This document shows positions 1 through 7,181 of a stretch of 27,577 nucleotides of DNA, one piece after another. Position 1 is the stretch's first letter; every line of letters begins with the position of its first letter. Origin of the DNA: CAYNFH01 sp964396385 (GTDB lineage Bacteria; Armatimonadota; Chthonomonadetes; Chthonomonadales; CAJBBX01). The notes beneath the pieces are model-generated. The model was not told where the DNA came from, did no database searches, and saw only the letters and a program-made list of their open reading frames with translations. A program made the position numbers and the translations under genes. The stretch covers positions 1 through 27,577 of the forward strand of contig CAYNFH010000068.1 of the NCBI GenBank assembly GCA_964396385.1, read 5' to 3'.

Positions 1-2
1 TC

Positions 3-1256
3 GAATGGAAGCCGCGCAGCTTCATTCCGGTCGCCGTGGCCTCCGGAACCGCCGCGGCGGTGCGCGTACCGCTGCTGGGCGGCGGAGCCATCTTCCCGAT
101 GGCTCCGCATCCGGCCGCCACTATTACAGAGATCGCCATCGCCTTTGGCGTGGGGATCATCGCGGGGCTCGGCTCCGGGGCACTCACCAACATGGTGTAC
201 GGGTTCGAGGACCTGTTCATGAAGTTCCCCATCCACTGGATGTGGTGGCCGGCCATCGGGGGCGTCTGTATAGGAATTGGGGGATACCTGGACCCGCGCG
301 TACTGGGGGTGGGCTACGACGTCATCCGCGCACTGCTCAAGGGCGAGATCCTGGGTCCGGCGCTGCTGGGGCTGATGGTCGGCAAGTCGCTGGTCTGGTC
401 GATCGCGCTGGGCTCCGGGACCTCGGGCGGCGTGCTGGCCCCGCTCCTGATGATGGGCGGCGCGCTGGGGGCGCTCGAGGCCCGCTGGATCCCTGTGGGC
501 GACGCCAGCCTGTGGGCGGCCATCAGCATGGCCGCTATCATGGGCGGCACTATGCGCTCGCCGTTTACCGCCATGATCTTCGCGCTGGAGCTGACTCATG
601 ACATAAACCTGCTGCCGCTGCTCCTGGCCGGCTGCATCGCGTCGGAGGCGGTGACGGTGCTCATCCTGCGGCGCTCGATCCTGACAGAGAAGGTGGCGCG
701 CCGCGGGCACCACCTGGTGCGCGAGTACATGGTGGACCCGTTCGAGATCCACCGAGTGGGGGAGATCATGCTCACCAACCCCCCCACGGTCCCACCTGCC
801 ATGAAGGTGAGCGCGTTCTCCGAGCGAATGGCGCAGGCGGACCGGCGGCTGGCGCGGCGGCAGGGCGCTCCCATTGTGGACGCCGAAGGCCGGCTGTGCG
901 GCATCATCACACAGAGCGACATCCTGCGGGCGCTGGAGCAGAACCCGAAGGACGGCGCGACCGTGCTTCAGGCGGGCTCGCGGGACTTAATAGTGGCGTA
1001 TCCGGACGAGGTGGTGCGGGACGCCGTGGTCAAGATGCTGAAGAATGACATCGGCCGGTTGCCGGTGGTGAGCCGCGAGGACCCGCGGCAGATGGTGGGC
1101 TATCTCGACCGCTCCAGCGTAATGGCGGCACGGCTACGGTGGTACGAAGAGGAGAACGTGCGGGAGCAGGTGTGGAACGTGGAGCGCGGCTTCCGCACGC
1201 GATTGCGCTCCCTGCGCCGCAACGGGCGACAGCCGGTGGATTCTGTGCCGAGGTAG
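3..1256 (+). CDS. ClC-family chloride channel/antiporter with C-terminal CBS pair, 5'-truncated
   Basis: Only the last 417 residues are present; the frame is open to the left edge, so the real start lies outside. The membrane part carries the late ClC helices: GSGTSGGVLAP (the GxFxP-like anion-site loop before helix N) and MGGTMRSPFTAMIFALELT (helix O/P region). From about residue 256 a tandem CBS domain pair follows (VGEIMLTNPPTVPP, then a second repeat ending near IGRLPVVSRE), the cytosolic regulatory module that in this family can bind adenine nucleotides. Family knowledge: ClC proteins move chloride across the inner membrane as channels or H+/Cl- exchangers. The gating glutamate lies upstream of the window or in a part I cannot align, so channel versus exchanger cannot be decided. 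It stands alone on the plus strand with a repeat-rich gap behind it. Confidence 0.93.
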   Translation, partial: EWKPRSFIPVAVASGTAAAVRVPLLGGGAIFPMAPHPAATITEIAIAFGVGIIAGLGSGALTNMVYGFEDLFMKFPIHWMWWPAIGGVCIGIGGYLDPRVLGVGYDVIRALLKGEILGPALLGLMVGKSLVWSIALGSGTSGGVLAPLLMMGGALGALEARWIPVGDASLWAAISMAAIMGGTMRSPFTAMIFALELTHDINLLPLLLAGCIASEAVTVLILRRSILTEKVARRGHHLVREYMVDPFEIHRVGEIMLTNPPTVPPAMKVSAFSERMAQADRRLARRQGAPIVDAEGRLCGIITQSDILRALEQNPKDGATVLQAGSRDLIVAYPDEVVRDAVVKMLKNDIGRLPVVSREDPRQMVGYLDRSSVMAARLRWYEEENVREQVWNVERGFRTRLRSLRRNGRQPVDSVPR

Positions 1257-1278
1257 AACGTTATGTAAATGAGGAGCT

Positions 1279-1400
1279 CTCCGAGGGCTCTGCCCTCAAG
1301 CTCCTGCAGATTCCGAGGGTTCTGTCCTCAGGCTCCTGCGGCCCCGTTCCGAGGGCTCTGCCCTCGTGCTCCCGCTAAGGGGGCTATATTCGCCCCCTCA
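1279..1400. repeat. Dispersed palindromic intergenic repeat, copy A
   Basis: Three imperfect units of about 36 bp, each containing the small hairpin GAGGGCTCTGCCCTC (the second unit is degenerate), end in a stronger hairpin AGGGGGC-7 nt-GCCCCCT. Positions 1333-1400 match 27510-27577 at 65 of 68 bases by eye, so this is a dispersed element. It follows the ClC stop codon and could also act as a transcription terminator, although there is no T-run. The rest of the gap (1401-1618) holds no gene I can support, only a short hairpin GTCCCTTCGGGAC near 1460. Confidence 0.8.
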
Positions 1401-1618
1401 GCCTCCCCTCATAACGAGCCGCTGCGCGGGCTGCGCAGGCAGCGCCGGAACCGCGACCGTCCCTTCGGGACAGTTCCCGCGGGCCGGCTGCTGCCCCGCG
1501 TTTGGCGCTACAGACTTCATAGACGGGAGGAGAGACAGAGTACTCCCGGCTGCTGCCCGCGTGTGTCGAGGGGTGATGCGATGCCGAAACTTGACGCAAC
1601 GACAACCACTTTGCCGAT

Positions 1619-2473
1619 TCAAGCACTATCGTTGGGGTTTGGCATCTCACACGACTGCGTCTCTGGACGCGGCGTATACCTGTCGGCGGGGGAGCGCCAG
1701 TCGATGGCGAAGATAACGGCCAGGCCGGCGAGCGGAATCAGGAACGACCAGAGGCCCCACCGCAGGTCCGCGAAGCTGGAGACGCAGGCGCCGACCGCGA
1801 AGGCGAACCACACCCAGAACAGTACCCGCATCCGGAGGGCGGCAGGCTGGCGGCCGGAGACGAGCAGTGTCCTGCGGAGCCGTGTGGCGGACCGGCGCCG
1901 GAGCCTATCCCACATCCAGAAGAGCAGAGTAACCGTCTCGTCCGCCAGGTTTACCAGGTTCCCGGTCACGAAGGTGGTGCGCACCGTCAGGTTAGCGACG
2001 CGCTTGAGCGTGGCGTTCTGGAGTCCCATCGCGAGCGCCGGCATGGCGGCCAGGAGGAAGTAGCGCCAGGGAGGACGAGGAGGAATGATGCCTCCGTGTA
2101 GAACCGCCTGGCCCCAGGCGAGAAAGGGGACGAGGAGCGCTATCTCAAGGAGCAGCACCGGCGCCATCGGGGAGCGCGCCCGCCGTCGATTGCCGGCCTC
2201 CGTGACTGCCGCCCCAATAAGGACGCCGACGATAAAGACGGGAATGGGAAAGAACCGCTTGAATGCCAGCGCCCATTCTTTCTGGCCGGTGTAGGCGCCG
2301 GCCGCTGCGCTGTTGCCGCTCAGATGGGCCGTGAAGAGGTGCGAAAGCACCAGATAACCGACTGCATCCACACTGCCCGCGACAAACGCCAGACCAATCG
2401 CCAGCCGGCCGCGCTCTTCTGTTACGGCCGCTGTCAACTCCCTGGCCGTTAGCGCACTCTGACGATGTGACAC
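1619..2473 (-). CDS. YoaK/DUF1275 family integral membrane protein
   Basis: A 284-residue protein with about six or seven hydrophobic segments. The family signature is clear: FVAGSVDAVGYLVL...FTAHLSGNS in the first helices and MGLQNATL...VRTTFVTGNLVNL in the second half, which look like a duplicated substrate-path motif. DUF1275 (YoaK) proteins are inner-membrane proteins of unknown transport function, so no substrate can be named. The start is a GTG because an in-frame TGA sits directly before it. No good ribosome site is visible; the 12-bp palindrome CTCAAGCTTGAG (2473-2484) lies against the start. It is a single gene, separated from the oxidase cluster by the small secreted protein downstream of ctaF. 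Confidence 0.87.
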   Translation of the reverse strand: MSHRQSALTARELTAAVTEERGRLAIGLAFVAGSVDAVGYLVLSHLFTAHLSGNSAAAGAYTGQKEWALAFKRFFPIPVFIVGVLIGAAVTEAGNRRRARSPMAPVLLLEIALLVPFLAWGQAVLHGGIIPPRPPWRYFLLAAMPALAMGLQNATLKRVANLTVRTTFVTGNLVNLADETVTLLFWMWDRLRRRSATRLRRTLLVSGRQPAALRMRVLFWVWFAFAVGACVSSFADLRWGLWSFLIPLAGLAVIFAIDWRSPADRYTPRPETQSCEMPNPNDSA

Positions 2474-2586
2474 TCAAGCTTGAGAATACGGTCGAGGAGA
2501 CACTCGGAGAGATTGGAGGCAGCCCACCGACACGCCAGGATGCCTCCACAACACTCATCAAAGCCAGATGACATGCACCCAGAGCA

Positions 2587-2862
2587 CTACTGCCGCTTAG
2601 GCGTGGCGGCGGCGCCCTTCTTGCTCTTCATACCACCCTTGTGGCCCATCTTACCACCCTTGTGGTGGCCCATCTTACCGCCTTTGTGGTGGCCCTTCAT
2701 TCGGCCCTTGTGGTGGCCCTTCATGGCACCCTTGTGCGACTTCTGCATGCCGGCCATCTTGCCCATCTTGGACGAGCCAGATTTCGAGCCGCCACCGGCC
2801 TGGGCCATGGTGAGCGGCGCGGCAAATGCGAGGACCAGCACGATCAGGAAAAGCTTCTTCAC
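2587..2862 (-). CDS. Small secreted Lys/His/Met-rich repeat protein
   Basis: A 91-residue protein. Residues 1-22 form a signal peptide (two Lys, hydrophobic core, AQA before the likely cut). The mature part is built from short repeats of the KGHHKG/KMGHHKGG type with eight His between residues 43 and 74, many Lys and Met, and no acidic residues. I place the start at the GTG at 2862 because AAAGGAG lies 8-9 bases upstream and the signal peptide begins there; a TTG at 2883 would add seven residues. Metal binding (Cu or Ni) by the His/Met repeats is an inference, encouraged by its place behind the copper-containing oxidase genes on the same strand. A cationic cell-surface or nucleic-acid-binding role is an alternative. 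I recognise no named family. Confidence 0.72.
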   Translation of the reverse strand: MKKLFLIVLVLAFAAPLTMAQAGGGSKSGSSKMGKMAGMQKSHKGAMKGHHKGRMKGHHKGGKMGHHKGGKMGHKGGMKSKKGAAATPKRQ

Positions 2863-2923
2863 TCTCCATTCTCCTTTCGCCAACTGGTGTTGAATTGCCT
2901 GACCGGAAGTATACCCCGGGGAA

Positions 2924-2973
2924 GGTGTTCAGGTGTTCAGGCATTCAGGTGATCAGGTGTTCAGGTGTTCAGG
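2924..2973. repeat. Tandem octamer array GGTGTTCA
   Basis: About six units of GGTGTTCA, two of them degenerate (GGCATTCA, GGTGATCA), running up to the stop codon of ctaF. The same octamer forms four-unit arrays at 12512-12543 and 13301-13332. It lies between ctaF and the His-rich gene. Confidence 0.9.
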
Positions 2974-3273
2974 TTATTTGCCTGGAATTCCGATGGCGCC
3001 ACGGGCGAAGAAGTCGCTCATGGAGAGCACCAGGAGGATGCCGAGCCAGGTGAACCCCCCACCCGCGACCAGCCAGAGGACGCCGCGGCGGACCCGTACC
3101 TGCATGAAGTAGAGCAGGATGAGCAGCGCCTTGCAGGCAGCCACTGTGATGGCGATCACCGGGTTCCACGGCCCCAGGTTGATCAGCGCCGCGATGGCTG
3201 TGATCCCAAATAGCGCCATGAGCGCTACGTAGACCACCAGATAAACGCCCGCCCCAATGCTCCGTGGCCTCAC
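2974..3273 (-). CDS. ctaF: Cytochrome c oxidase subunit IV, caa3-type
   Basis: A 99-residue protein with three predicted membrane helices (about residues 8-30, 37-58, 66-86), the size and pattern of the small prokaryotic COX4 subunit of caa3 oxidases. The segment AITVAACKALLILLYFMQVR is typical of the family. It is an accessory subunit of the terminal oxidase in the inner membrane and carries no cofactor. The start is GTG with GGGGAAGG about four bases upstream. It is the last recognisable oxidase gene of the cluster, 46 bases behind coxC, and that gap is filled mostly by a heptamer array. The call rests on family pattern and gene order. Confidence 0.87.
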   Translation of the reverse strand: MRPRSIGAGVYLVVYVALMALFGITAIAALINLGPWNPVIAITVAACKALLILLYFMQVRVRRGVLWLVAGGGFTWLGILLVLSMSDFFARGAIGIPGK

Positions 3274-3289
3274 TGGACCTTCCCCAGGA

Positions 3290-3318
3290 TTTTCGAATTT
3301 CGATTTTCGGTTTTCGAA
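3290..3318. repeat. Tandem heptamer array TTTTCGA
   Basis: Four units (TTTTCGA, ATTTCGA, TTTTCGG, TTTTCGA) in the 46-base gap between coxC and ctaF. Same length and copy-number style as the other arrays here, but AT-rich and without the G-rich bias. Confidence 0.75.
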
Positions 3319-3319
3319 T

Positions 3320-4048
3320 TCATGAGTGTTTCCCCAACAGGTAGATGAACGGGTAGAGCCAGACCCATACGATGTCCACGAAGTGCCAGTAGAGGCCGGT
3401 CAGCTCCACGGGCGTATGCTGGGCGGGCGAGAACCGGCCGCGCGCCGCCATGACGGTGACGACAGCCAACACGCAGATCCCGACGGTGAGGTGGAACGCA
3501 TGTAGCCCGGTCATGAAAAAGTAGAGCGTCCAGAACATGGCCGCCTGATGCGCCAGCGGAGCGGGACCGGAGAAGCGAAAGTCCAGGCCAGGCACCTCGT
3601 GCTTTGTGTAGTCCAGGTAGTATTCCAACCCCTTTAGCCCCATGAATGCGAGGCCCAACAGTATCGTGAGCAGGAGCATGCCCACGAGCGCCTTACGGCG
3701 GCCTAGCTCCGCGGACCGGACCGCCAGCGCCATGAAGAGGCTGCTGGTGAGGAGCACGCCGGTGTTGATGGTTCCGATGGCGTACTCGGTGTCCCGGCTT
3801 GCCGCCACGAAGCCGGCGTAGAACTCGTGGCGGTAGGCGACGTAGGCCGTGATGAGCCCGCCGAAGAAGAGCACCTCGGTCGCCAGGAAGACCCACATGC
3901 CGAGCTCGGCGGACTCGTTCTGCTGCTCCAGGGTCTCGAATTGCGAGTGGAGGACGGGTTGAGAGTCGTGAGTCGTGAGTCGTGAGTCGTGAGAGACTTC
4001 GGACTCCGGACCGCCGTACTGCGGTTGGGGGATGGCTTCGGCGGACAT
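3320..4048 (-). CDS. coxC: Cytochrome c oxidase subunit III, caa3-type
   Basis: A 242-residue protein. After a variable head, the conserved core begins at about residue 38 with LEQQNESAELGMWVFLATEVLFFGGLITAY and ends with GLHAFHLTVG and the GLYWHFVDIVWVWLYPFIYLLG helix, standard for heme-copper oxidase subunit III. It has five or so membrane helices and stabilises subunit I and its proton uptake. The head (about residues 17-32, SEVSHDSRLTTHDSQP) is not family sequence: it is the translation of a four-unit heptamer array plus its core, so a repeat has entered the coding region in a disordered end. The gene starts 3 bases after coxA, with GGAGGA upstream inside coxA. Confidence 0.95.
   Translation of the reverse strand: MSAEAIPQPQYGGPESEVSHDSRLTTHDSQPVLHSQFETLEQQNESAELGMWVFLATEVLFFGGLITAYVAYRHEFYAGFVAASRDTEYAIGTINTGVLLTSSLFMALAVRSAELGRRKALVGMLLLTILLGLAFMGLKGLEYYLDYTKHEVPGLDFRFSGPAPLAHQAAMFWTLYFFMTGLHAFHLTVGICVLAVVTVMAARGRFSPAQHTPVELTGLYWHFVDIVWVWLYPFIYLLGKHS
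3963..4009. repeat. Heptamer array GAGTCGT with core, inside coxC
   Basis: Four perfect GAGTCGT units (3963-3990), then AGACTTCGGACTCCGG (3994-4009), which resembles the core at 13361-13376. It is translated in coxC as the DSRLTTHDS stretch. The same heptamer, slightly decayed, is found at 12557-12584 inside actB. Confidence 0.85.
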
Positions 4049-4051
4049 GGG

Positions 4052-5686
4052 TTAGGGTTCCTCCGGCGAGTAGTCGTAAGGGGGCCGGGTGACGACCGGC
4101 GTGCCGTCAAAGTTGTCGCGCGGTGGCGGGGAGGAGGTCTGCCACTCCAGGCCTGTAGCGCCCCAGGGGTTGTCCGGCGCCTGCTTGCCGTTCCAGAGGG
4201 ACCACAGGAGGTAGACCAGCGGAAAGAGGTAGCCCACCACCAGGATGGAGGCTCCCAGCGTGGAGGCCACGTTCAGTATCTGGAATTCTGGAGGGTAGGC
4301 GTGATACCGGCGCGGCATCCCCAGGCGGCCCAGCACGAACTGCGGGAAAAAGGTGAGATTGAAGCCGATGAAGAGGACGAGCGCCGACAGCTTGCCGAAC
4401 AGCTCCGGATACATCTTGCCCGAGATCTTGGGCCACCAGTAGTGGATACCGCCCAGGTAGGCCGTGACCATACCGCCCACCATGATGTAGTGGAAGTGCG
4501 CGATTACGAAGTAGGTATCGTGCAGCGGTACGTCCACGGAGAGAGACGCCAGGAAGAGGCCGGTCAGCCCACCGATGGTGAAGAGGCCCACGAAGCCGAG
4601 CGCGAACAGCATGGGCGTCTCAAAGGAGATGTTGCCCTTGTAGAGCGTTGCGGTCCAGTTGAAAACCTTTATGGCGGACGGGATGGCGACCAGGAAGCTC
4701 AGGATGGAGAAGAGCATACCGGCGTACATGGACTCGCCCGCCACGAACATGTGGTGACCCCACACCAGGAAGCCGAAGATGGCGATGCCGAAGGTGGCGT
4801 ACGCCACGAAGCGGTAGCTGAAGAGCGGTTTCCGCGCGAAGCAGGGAATGATCTCACTCACCACGCCCATGCCCGGCAGGATCATGATATAGACCGCCGG
4901 GTGAGAGTAAAACCAGAACAGGTGCTGGAAGAGCAGCGGGTCGCCCCCGAAGGCCGGGTCGAAGATTCCGACGTGGAAGATTCGCTCGACGGCGATGCAG
5001 GCGAGCGTGACCGCCAATACGGGCGTCGCCAGGACCATGATGATGGCGGTGGCGTACATGGTCCAGACAAAGAGCGGCAGCCGGAACCAGGTCATGCCGG
5101 GGCACCGCATCTTGTGGGTGGTTACGATGAAGTTGAGGCCGGTGAGAATGGAGGAGAAGCCGGTTATGAAAACTCCCGCCGCTGTGAGCGTAACACGGCT
5201 CGTGACGTATTCCGAGCTGAGCGGCGTGTAGAAGGTCCAGCCGGTATCCACGCCGCCGAACGTCATGGCGGTGAGCGTGAACAGGCCGCCGACGATGAAG
5301 AGGTACCAGCTCGCCAGGTTGAGTTTGGGGAAGGCTACGTCCCGAGCCCCTATCATCATGGGCAGCAGAAAGTTGCCCAGCACGGACGGTATGGACGGGA
5401 TCAGGAAGAACCAGACCATGATCACCCCGTGCATGGTGAACATGCGGTTGTAGGTCTCCTTCTGCACCAGCGCGCCCTGGGGCGTGAGCAGGTTCAGGCG
5501 GATGATGGTCGCGGCCATGCCGCCCAGCATGAAGAAGAGCGTAATGACGACCATATAGAGGATCCCGATCCGCTTATGGTCCGTGGTAAGCAGCCACGAA
5601 CGCAGCGCGTAAGCATCCGTGAGATAGTTCTTCCGCGCGGCCGGCGCGGGGGGCGGCGCGACATGAGCAGGCGCTGCGACGCTCAC
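4052..5686 (-). CDS. coxA: Cytochrome c oxidase subunit I, A2-type (caa3)
   Basis: A 544-residue subunit with about 12 membrane helices; it reduces O2 at the heme a3-CuB site and pumps protons. Visible ligands: H86 (TMHGVIM) and H399 for low-spin heme a, H397 for high-spin heme (IAHFHYIM), and H262, H311, H312 for CuB (YSHPAVY, WGHHMF). Y266 is the residue cross-linked to His in this family. Helix VI reads Y260-S261-H-P-A instead of GHPEV, so the channel Glu is absent and the Tyr-Ser pair marks the A2 subfamily known from Thermus and Rhodothermus caa3 enzymes. I choose the GTG at 5686, which overlaps the coxB stop as GTGA and has GGAAAGGA upstream; the open frame extends much further but runs opposite coxB in a shadow frame. 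Confidence 0.97.
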   Translation of the reverse strand: MSVAAPAHVAPPPAPAARKNYLTDAYALRSWLLTTDHKRIGILYMVVITLFFMLGGMAATIIRLNLLTPQGALVQKETYNRMFTMHGVIMVWFFLIPSIPSVLGNFLLPMMIGARDVAFPKLNLASWYLFIVGGLFTLTAMTFGGVDTGWTFYTPLSSEYVTSRVTLTAAGVFITGFSSILTGLNFIVTTHKMRCPGMTWFRLPLFVWTMYATAIIMVLATPVLAVTLACIAVERIFHVGIFDPAFGGDPLLFQHLFWFYSHPAVYIMILPGMGVVSEIIPCFARKPLFSYRFVAYATFGIAIFGFLVWGHHMFVAGESMYAGMLFSILSFLVAIPSAIKVFNWTATLYKGNISFETPMLFALGFVGLFTIGGLTGLFLASLSVDVPLHDTYFVIAHFHYIMVGGMVTAYLGGIHYWWPKISGKMYPELFGKLSALVLFIGFNLTFFPQFVLGRLGMPRRYHAYPPEFQILNVASTLGASILVVGYLFPLVYLLWSLWNGKQAPDNPWGATGLEWQTSSPPPRDNFDGTPVVTRPPYDYSPEEP

Positions 5687-6624
5687 TTGCTGAGGGTCCT
5701 TTCCTCGGTCGACAGGGACTTGATGAAAGCGACTAGCTGCTGTATCTGCTCCTGGCTCAGCTTGCCGGCGAAGCTGGGCATGACGGGATCGAAGCCGGCA
5801 ACGGGCTTGTGGTTCTGCTGGAGGATGCAGTCCCGGATGTACCGCTCGTCCGCGATGACCACCGCGCCCCCTTTGAGCGGCACGGGGCGACCGTAGAGGC
5901 CGTCCAGGATAGGTGCCCGCACGCTGGAACCGGCGGTGTGGCAGCCGCTGCAGCCCACGTCCAGGAAGAGCCTGGCACCGGCCTCCACCGCGGGGTCCTT
6001 GGGCTGTTCGCTGCGCAGCCACTCCTGATACGCTCCCGGCTCCATGGCCACCACCCAGCCCTGCATAGCGGCATGGTCCGTGCCGCAGTACTGCGCGCAG
6101 AAGAGGTGGTACCGGCCCGGCTTGCTGGCGGTGAACCAGGTGGTGGTGGTGCGACCCGGCAGCACGTCCTGCTTGATGCGGAAGGCAGGCACGAAGAAGC
6201 TGTGGATCACGTCCTGCGAGGTCATGACCAGCTTGATGGCGCGGCCCACCGGCACATGGAGCGTGTTGATCTCCCGCGCCCCGTCCGGATGGGCCAGCTT
6301 CCACATCCACTGCTTACCCACTACCTGGATCTCCATCGCTCCCGGAGGCGCCTGGTAGAGGTCGAAGTACACCCGCGAAGCCCACACGAACATGNNNNNN
6401 NNNNTCCCGATCCAGGCGGCTTCGAGCTTGCCGTTCCGGTTGGGCGGGTTGGAGCGGTTGGAGCGCGCGCCTTTGCGGTACTTGAAAGAGAAGTAAACGA
6501 TGCAGAAGCAGACGCCGAAGGCGATGACGAACGCGATGGCGGTGAGGGTGTAGAAGACGGCATCCACCTTGGGCGCCATAGTGGAAGCGGAGGGCGGGTT
6601 GATGGGGAAGGCGAGGGGTCGCAT
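5683..6624 (-). CDS. coxB: Cytochrome c oxidase subunit II with fused cytochrome c domain (caa3)
   Basis: About 313 residues as given, with four unknown. Order: first membrane helix (about 22-46), second helix (interrupted by the N run), a cupredoxin domain with the CuA site (His in DVIHSFF; Cys, Gln, Cys, His, Met in FCAQYCGTDHAAM), then a C-terminal cytochrome c domain with CSGCH and distal Met in VMPSFAG. It accepts electrons directly from the Alternative Complex III cytochromes and passes them through CuA to subunit I. The 10-base N run (6395-6404) keeps the frame but leaves the second helix about four residues short compared with the family. Start ATG with GAGGGAG upstream, 2 bases after the preceding gene. 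Confidence 0.95.
   Translation of the reverse strand: MRPLAFPINPPSASTMAPKVDAVFYTLTAIAFVIAFGVCFCIVYFSFKYRKGARSNRSNPPNRNGKLEAAWIGXXXXMFVWASRVYFDLYQAPPGAMEIQVVGKQWMWKLAHPDGAREINTLHVPVGRAIKLVMTSQDVIHSFFVPAFRIKQDVLPGRTTTTWFTASKPGRYHLFCAQYCGTDHAAMQGWVVAMEPGAYQEWLRSEQPKDPAVEAGARLFLDVGCSGCHTAGSSVRAPILDGLYGRPVPLKGGAVVIADERYIRDCILQQNHKPVAGFDPVMPSFAGKLSQEQIQQLVAFIKSLSTEERTLSK
6395..6404. other. Assembly gap (10 N) inside coxB
   Basis: Ten N between codons for LEAAWIG and MFVWASR of CoxB. The frame is kept across it, so the true gap should be 1 modulo 3 in length. Family spacing between this Trp and the FVW motif suggests about 22 bases rather than 10 (from memory of homologues). Confidence 0.95.
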
Positions 6625-6626
6625 GG

Positions 6627-7181
6627 CTAGGGCTCCCTCGGGAAGGTCTGTGTGTCAAGCTGCTTCAGCCCCGCCGGCTTAGGCGGCAGCGGCGTTTCTC
6701 CCACGGCAGCGCGCGGTACTCCGCCAGCGCCGGTGATGATGGGCGGTTTGGCGCTCTTGCCGCGGGCTGGGGCAGGAGCAGGGGAATTGACCCCGCCCGG
6801 TACGCCGCGCTGGAGCAGCAGGTCCATGGCCCGATCCACCGGAATGCGGACGATGCCGGCTTGCCGATCCACCCAGCCGTAGCCGTCGATCTGGGCCTGC
6901 TCCTCGGCGCGGACGGCGTGCAGGTCACTCTGCGGATCCGGCTGAAGGGGCGGGGCCGCCACAGGCGGAGGCGCCGCCGCGAGCGGCGTGACCCGCTGGG
7001 GCACGTTGGCGGGCTCGGCGTGATAGAGCTTCATCAGGCCCCAGAGTCCGAAGTGGAGCACCAGGGCGATGACTCCCATGGCTACCGCGCACAGGAGGAC
7101 GGCGCGGACGCTCACGTCCTTCTGTTCGATCTGGCGGACCCAGACGGCCTCCGTATGGCCCTGCGGCCGGGACTCAGGCAT
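6627..7181 (-). CDS. Membrane-anchored protein of unknown function between actF and coxB
   Basis: A 184-residue protein with one membrane helix (about residues 25-47), then a Pro/Ala-rich linker, a conserved-looking short block DGYGWVDRQAGIVRIPVDRAMDLLLQRG (about 98-126), and a Pro/Gly-rich disordered end. From memory, small proteins with this YGWVDR...RIPVDRAM block are often found between Alternative Complex III and caa3 oxidase genes; I know no assigned function. Position, overlap with actF (8 bases) and the 2-base gap to coxB indicate an assembly or linking role in the ACIII-caa3 unit (inference). No heme or metal motif is visible. Confidence 0.85.
   Translation of the reverse strand: MPESRPQGHTEAVWVRQIEQKDVSVRAVLLCAVAMGVIALVLHFGLWGLMKLYHAEPANVPQRVTPLAAAPPPVAAPPLQPDPQSDLHAVRAEEQAQIDGYGWVDRQAGIVRIPVDRAMDLLLQRGVPGGVNSPAPAPARGKSAKPPIITGAGGVPRAAVGETPLPPKPAGLKQLDTQTFPREP

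Noticed and set aside
1401..1618. Possible gene or RNA in the gap after the ClC gene
   Set aside because: Frames here have no ribosome site or family resemblance, and no tRNA-like or riboswitch fold is recognisable by eye.
2480..2893. 137-residue plus-strand frame rich in Pro/Leu/Trp repeats
   Set aside because: It is the antisense of the Lys/His-rich gene; the minus frame has a signal peptide and a good ribosome site, the plus frame has neither.
2924..2973. CRISPR array
   Set aside because: Units are 8 bp in direct contact with no spacers, and no cas genes are present.
3989..5896. Long plus-strand open frame of 635 residues
   Set aside because: Antisense to coxC, coxA and coxB, whose products are unmistakable; the plus product is a charged His/Arg/Glu-rich string typical of GC-rich shadow frames.
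5687..6310. Upstream extension of the coxA frame
   Set aside because: It overlaps coxB entirely and reads as shadow sequence; the GTGA overlap at 5686 gives the normal CoxA start.
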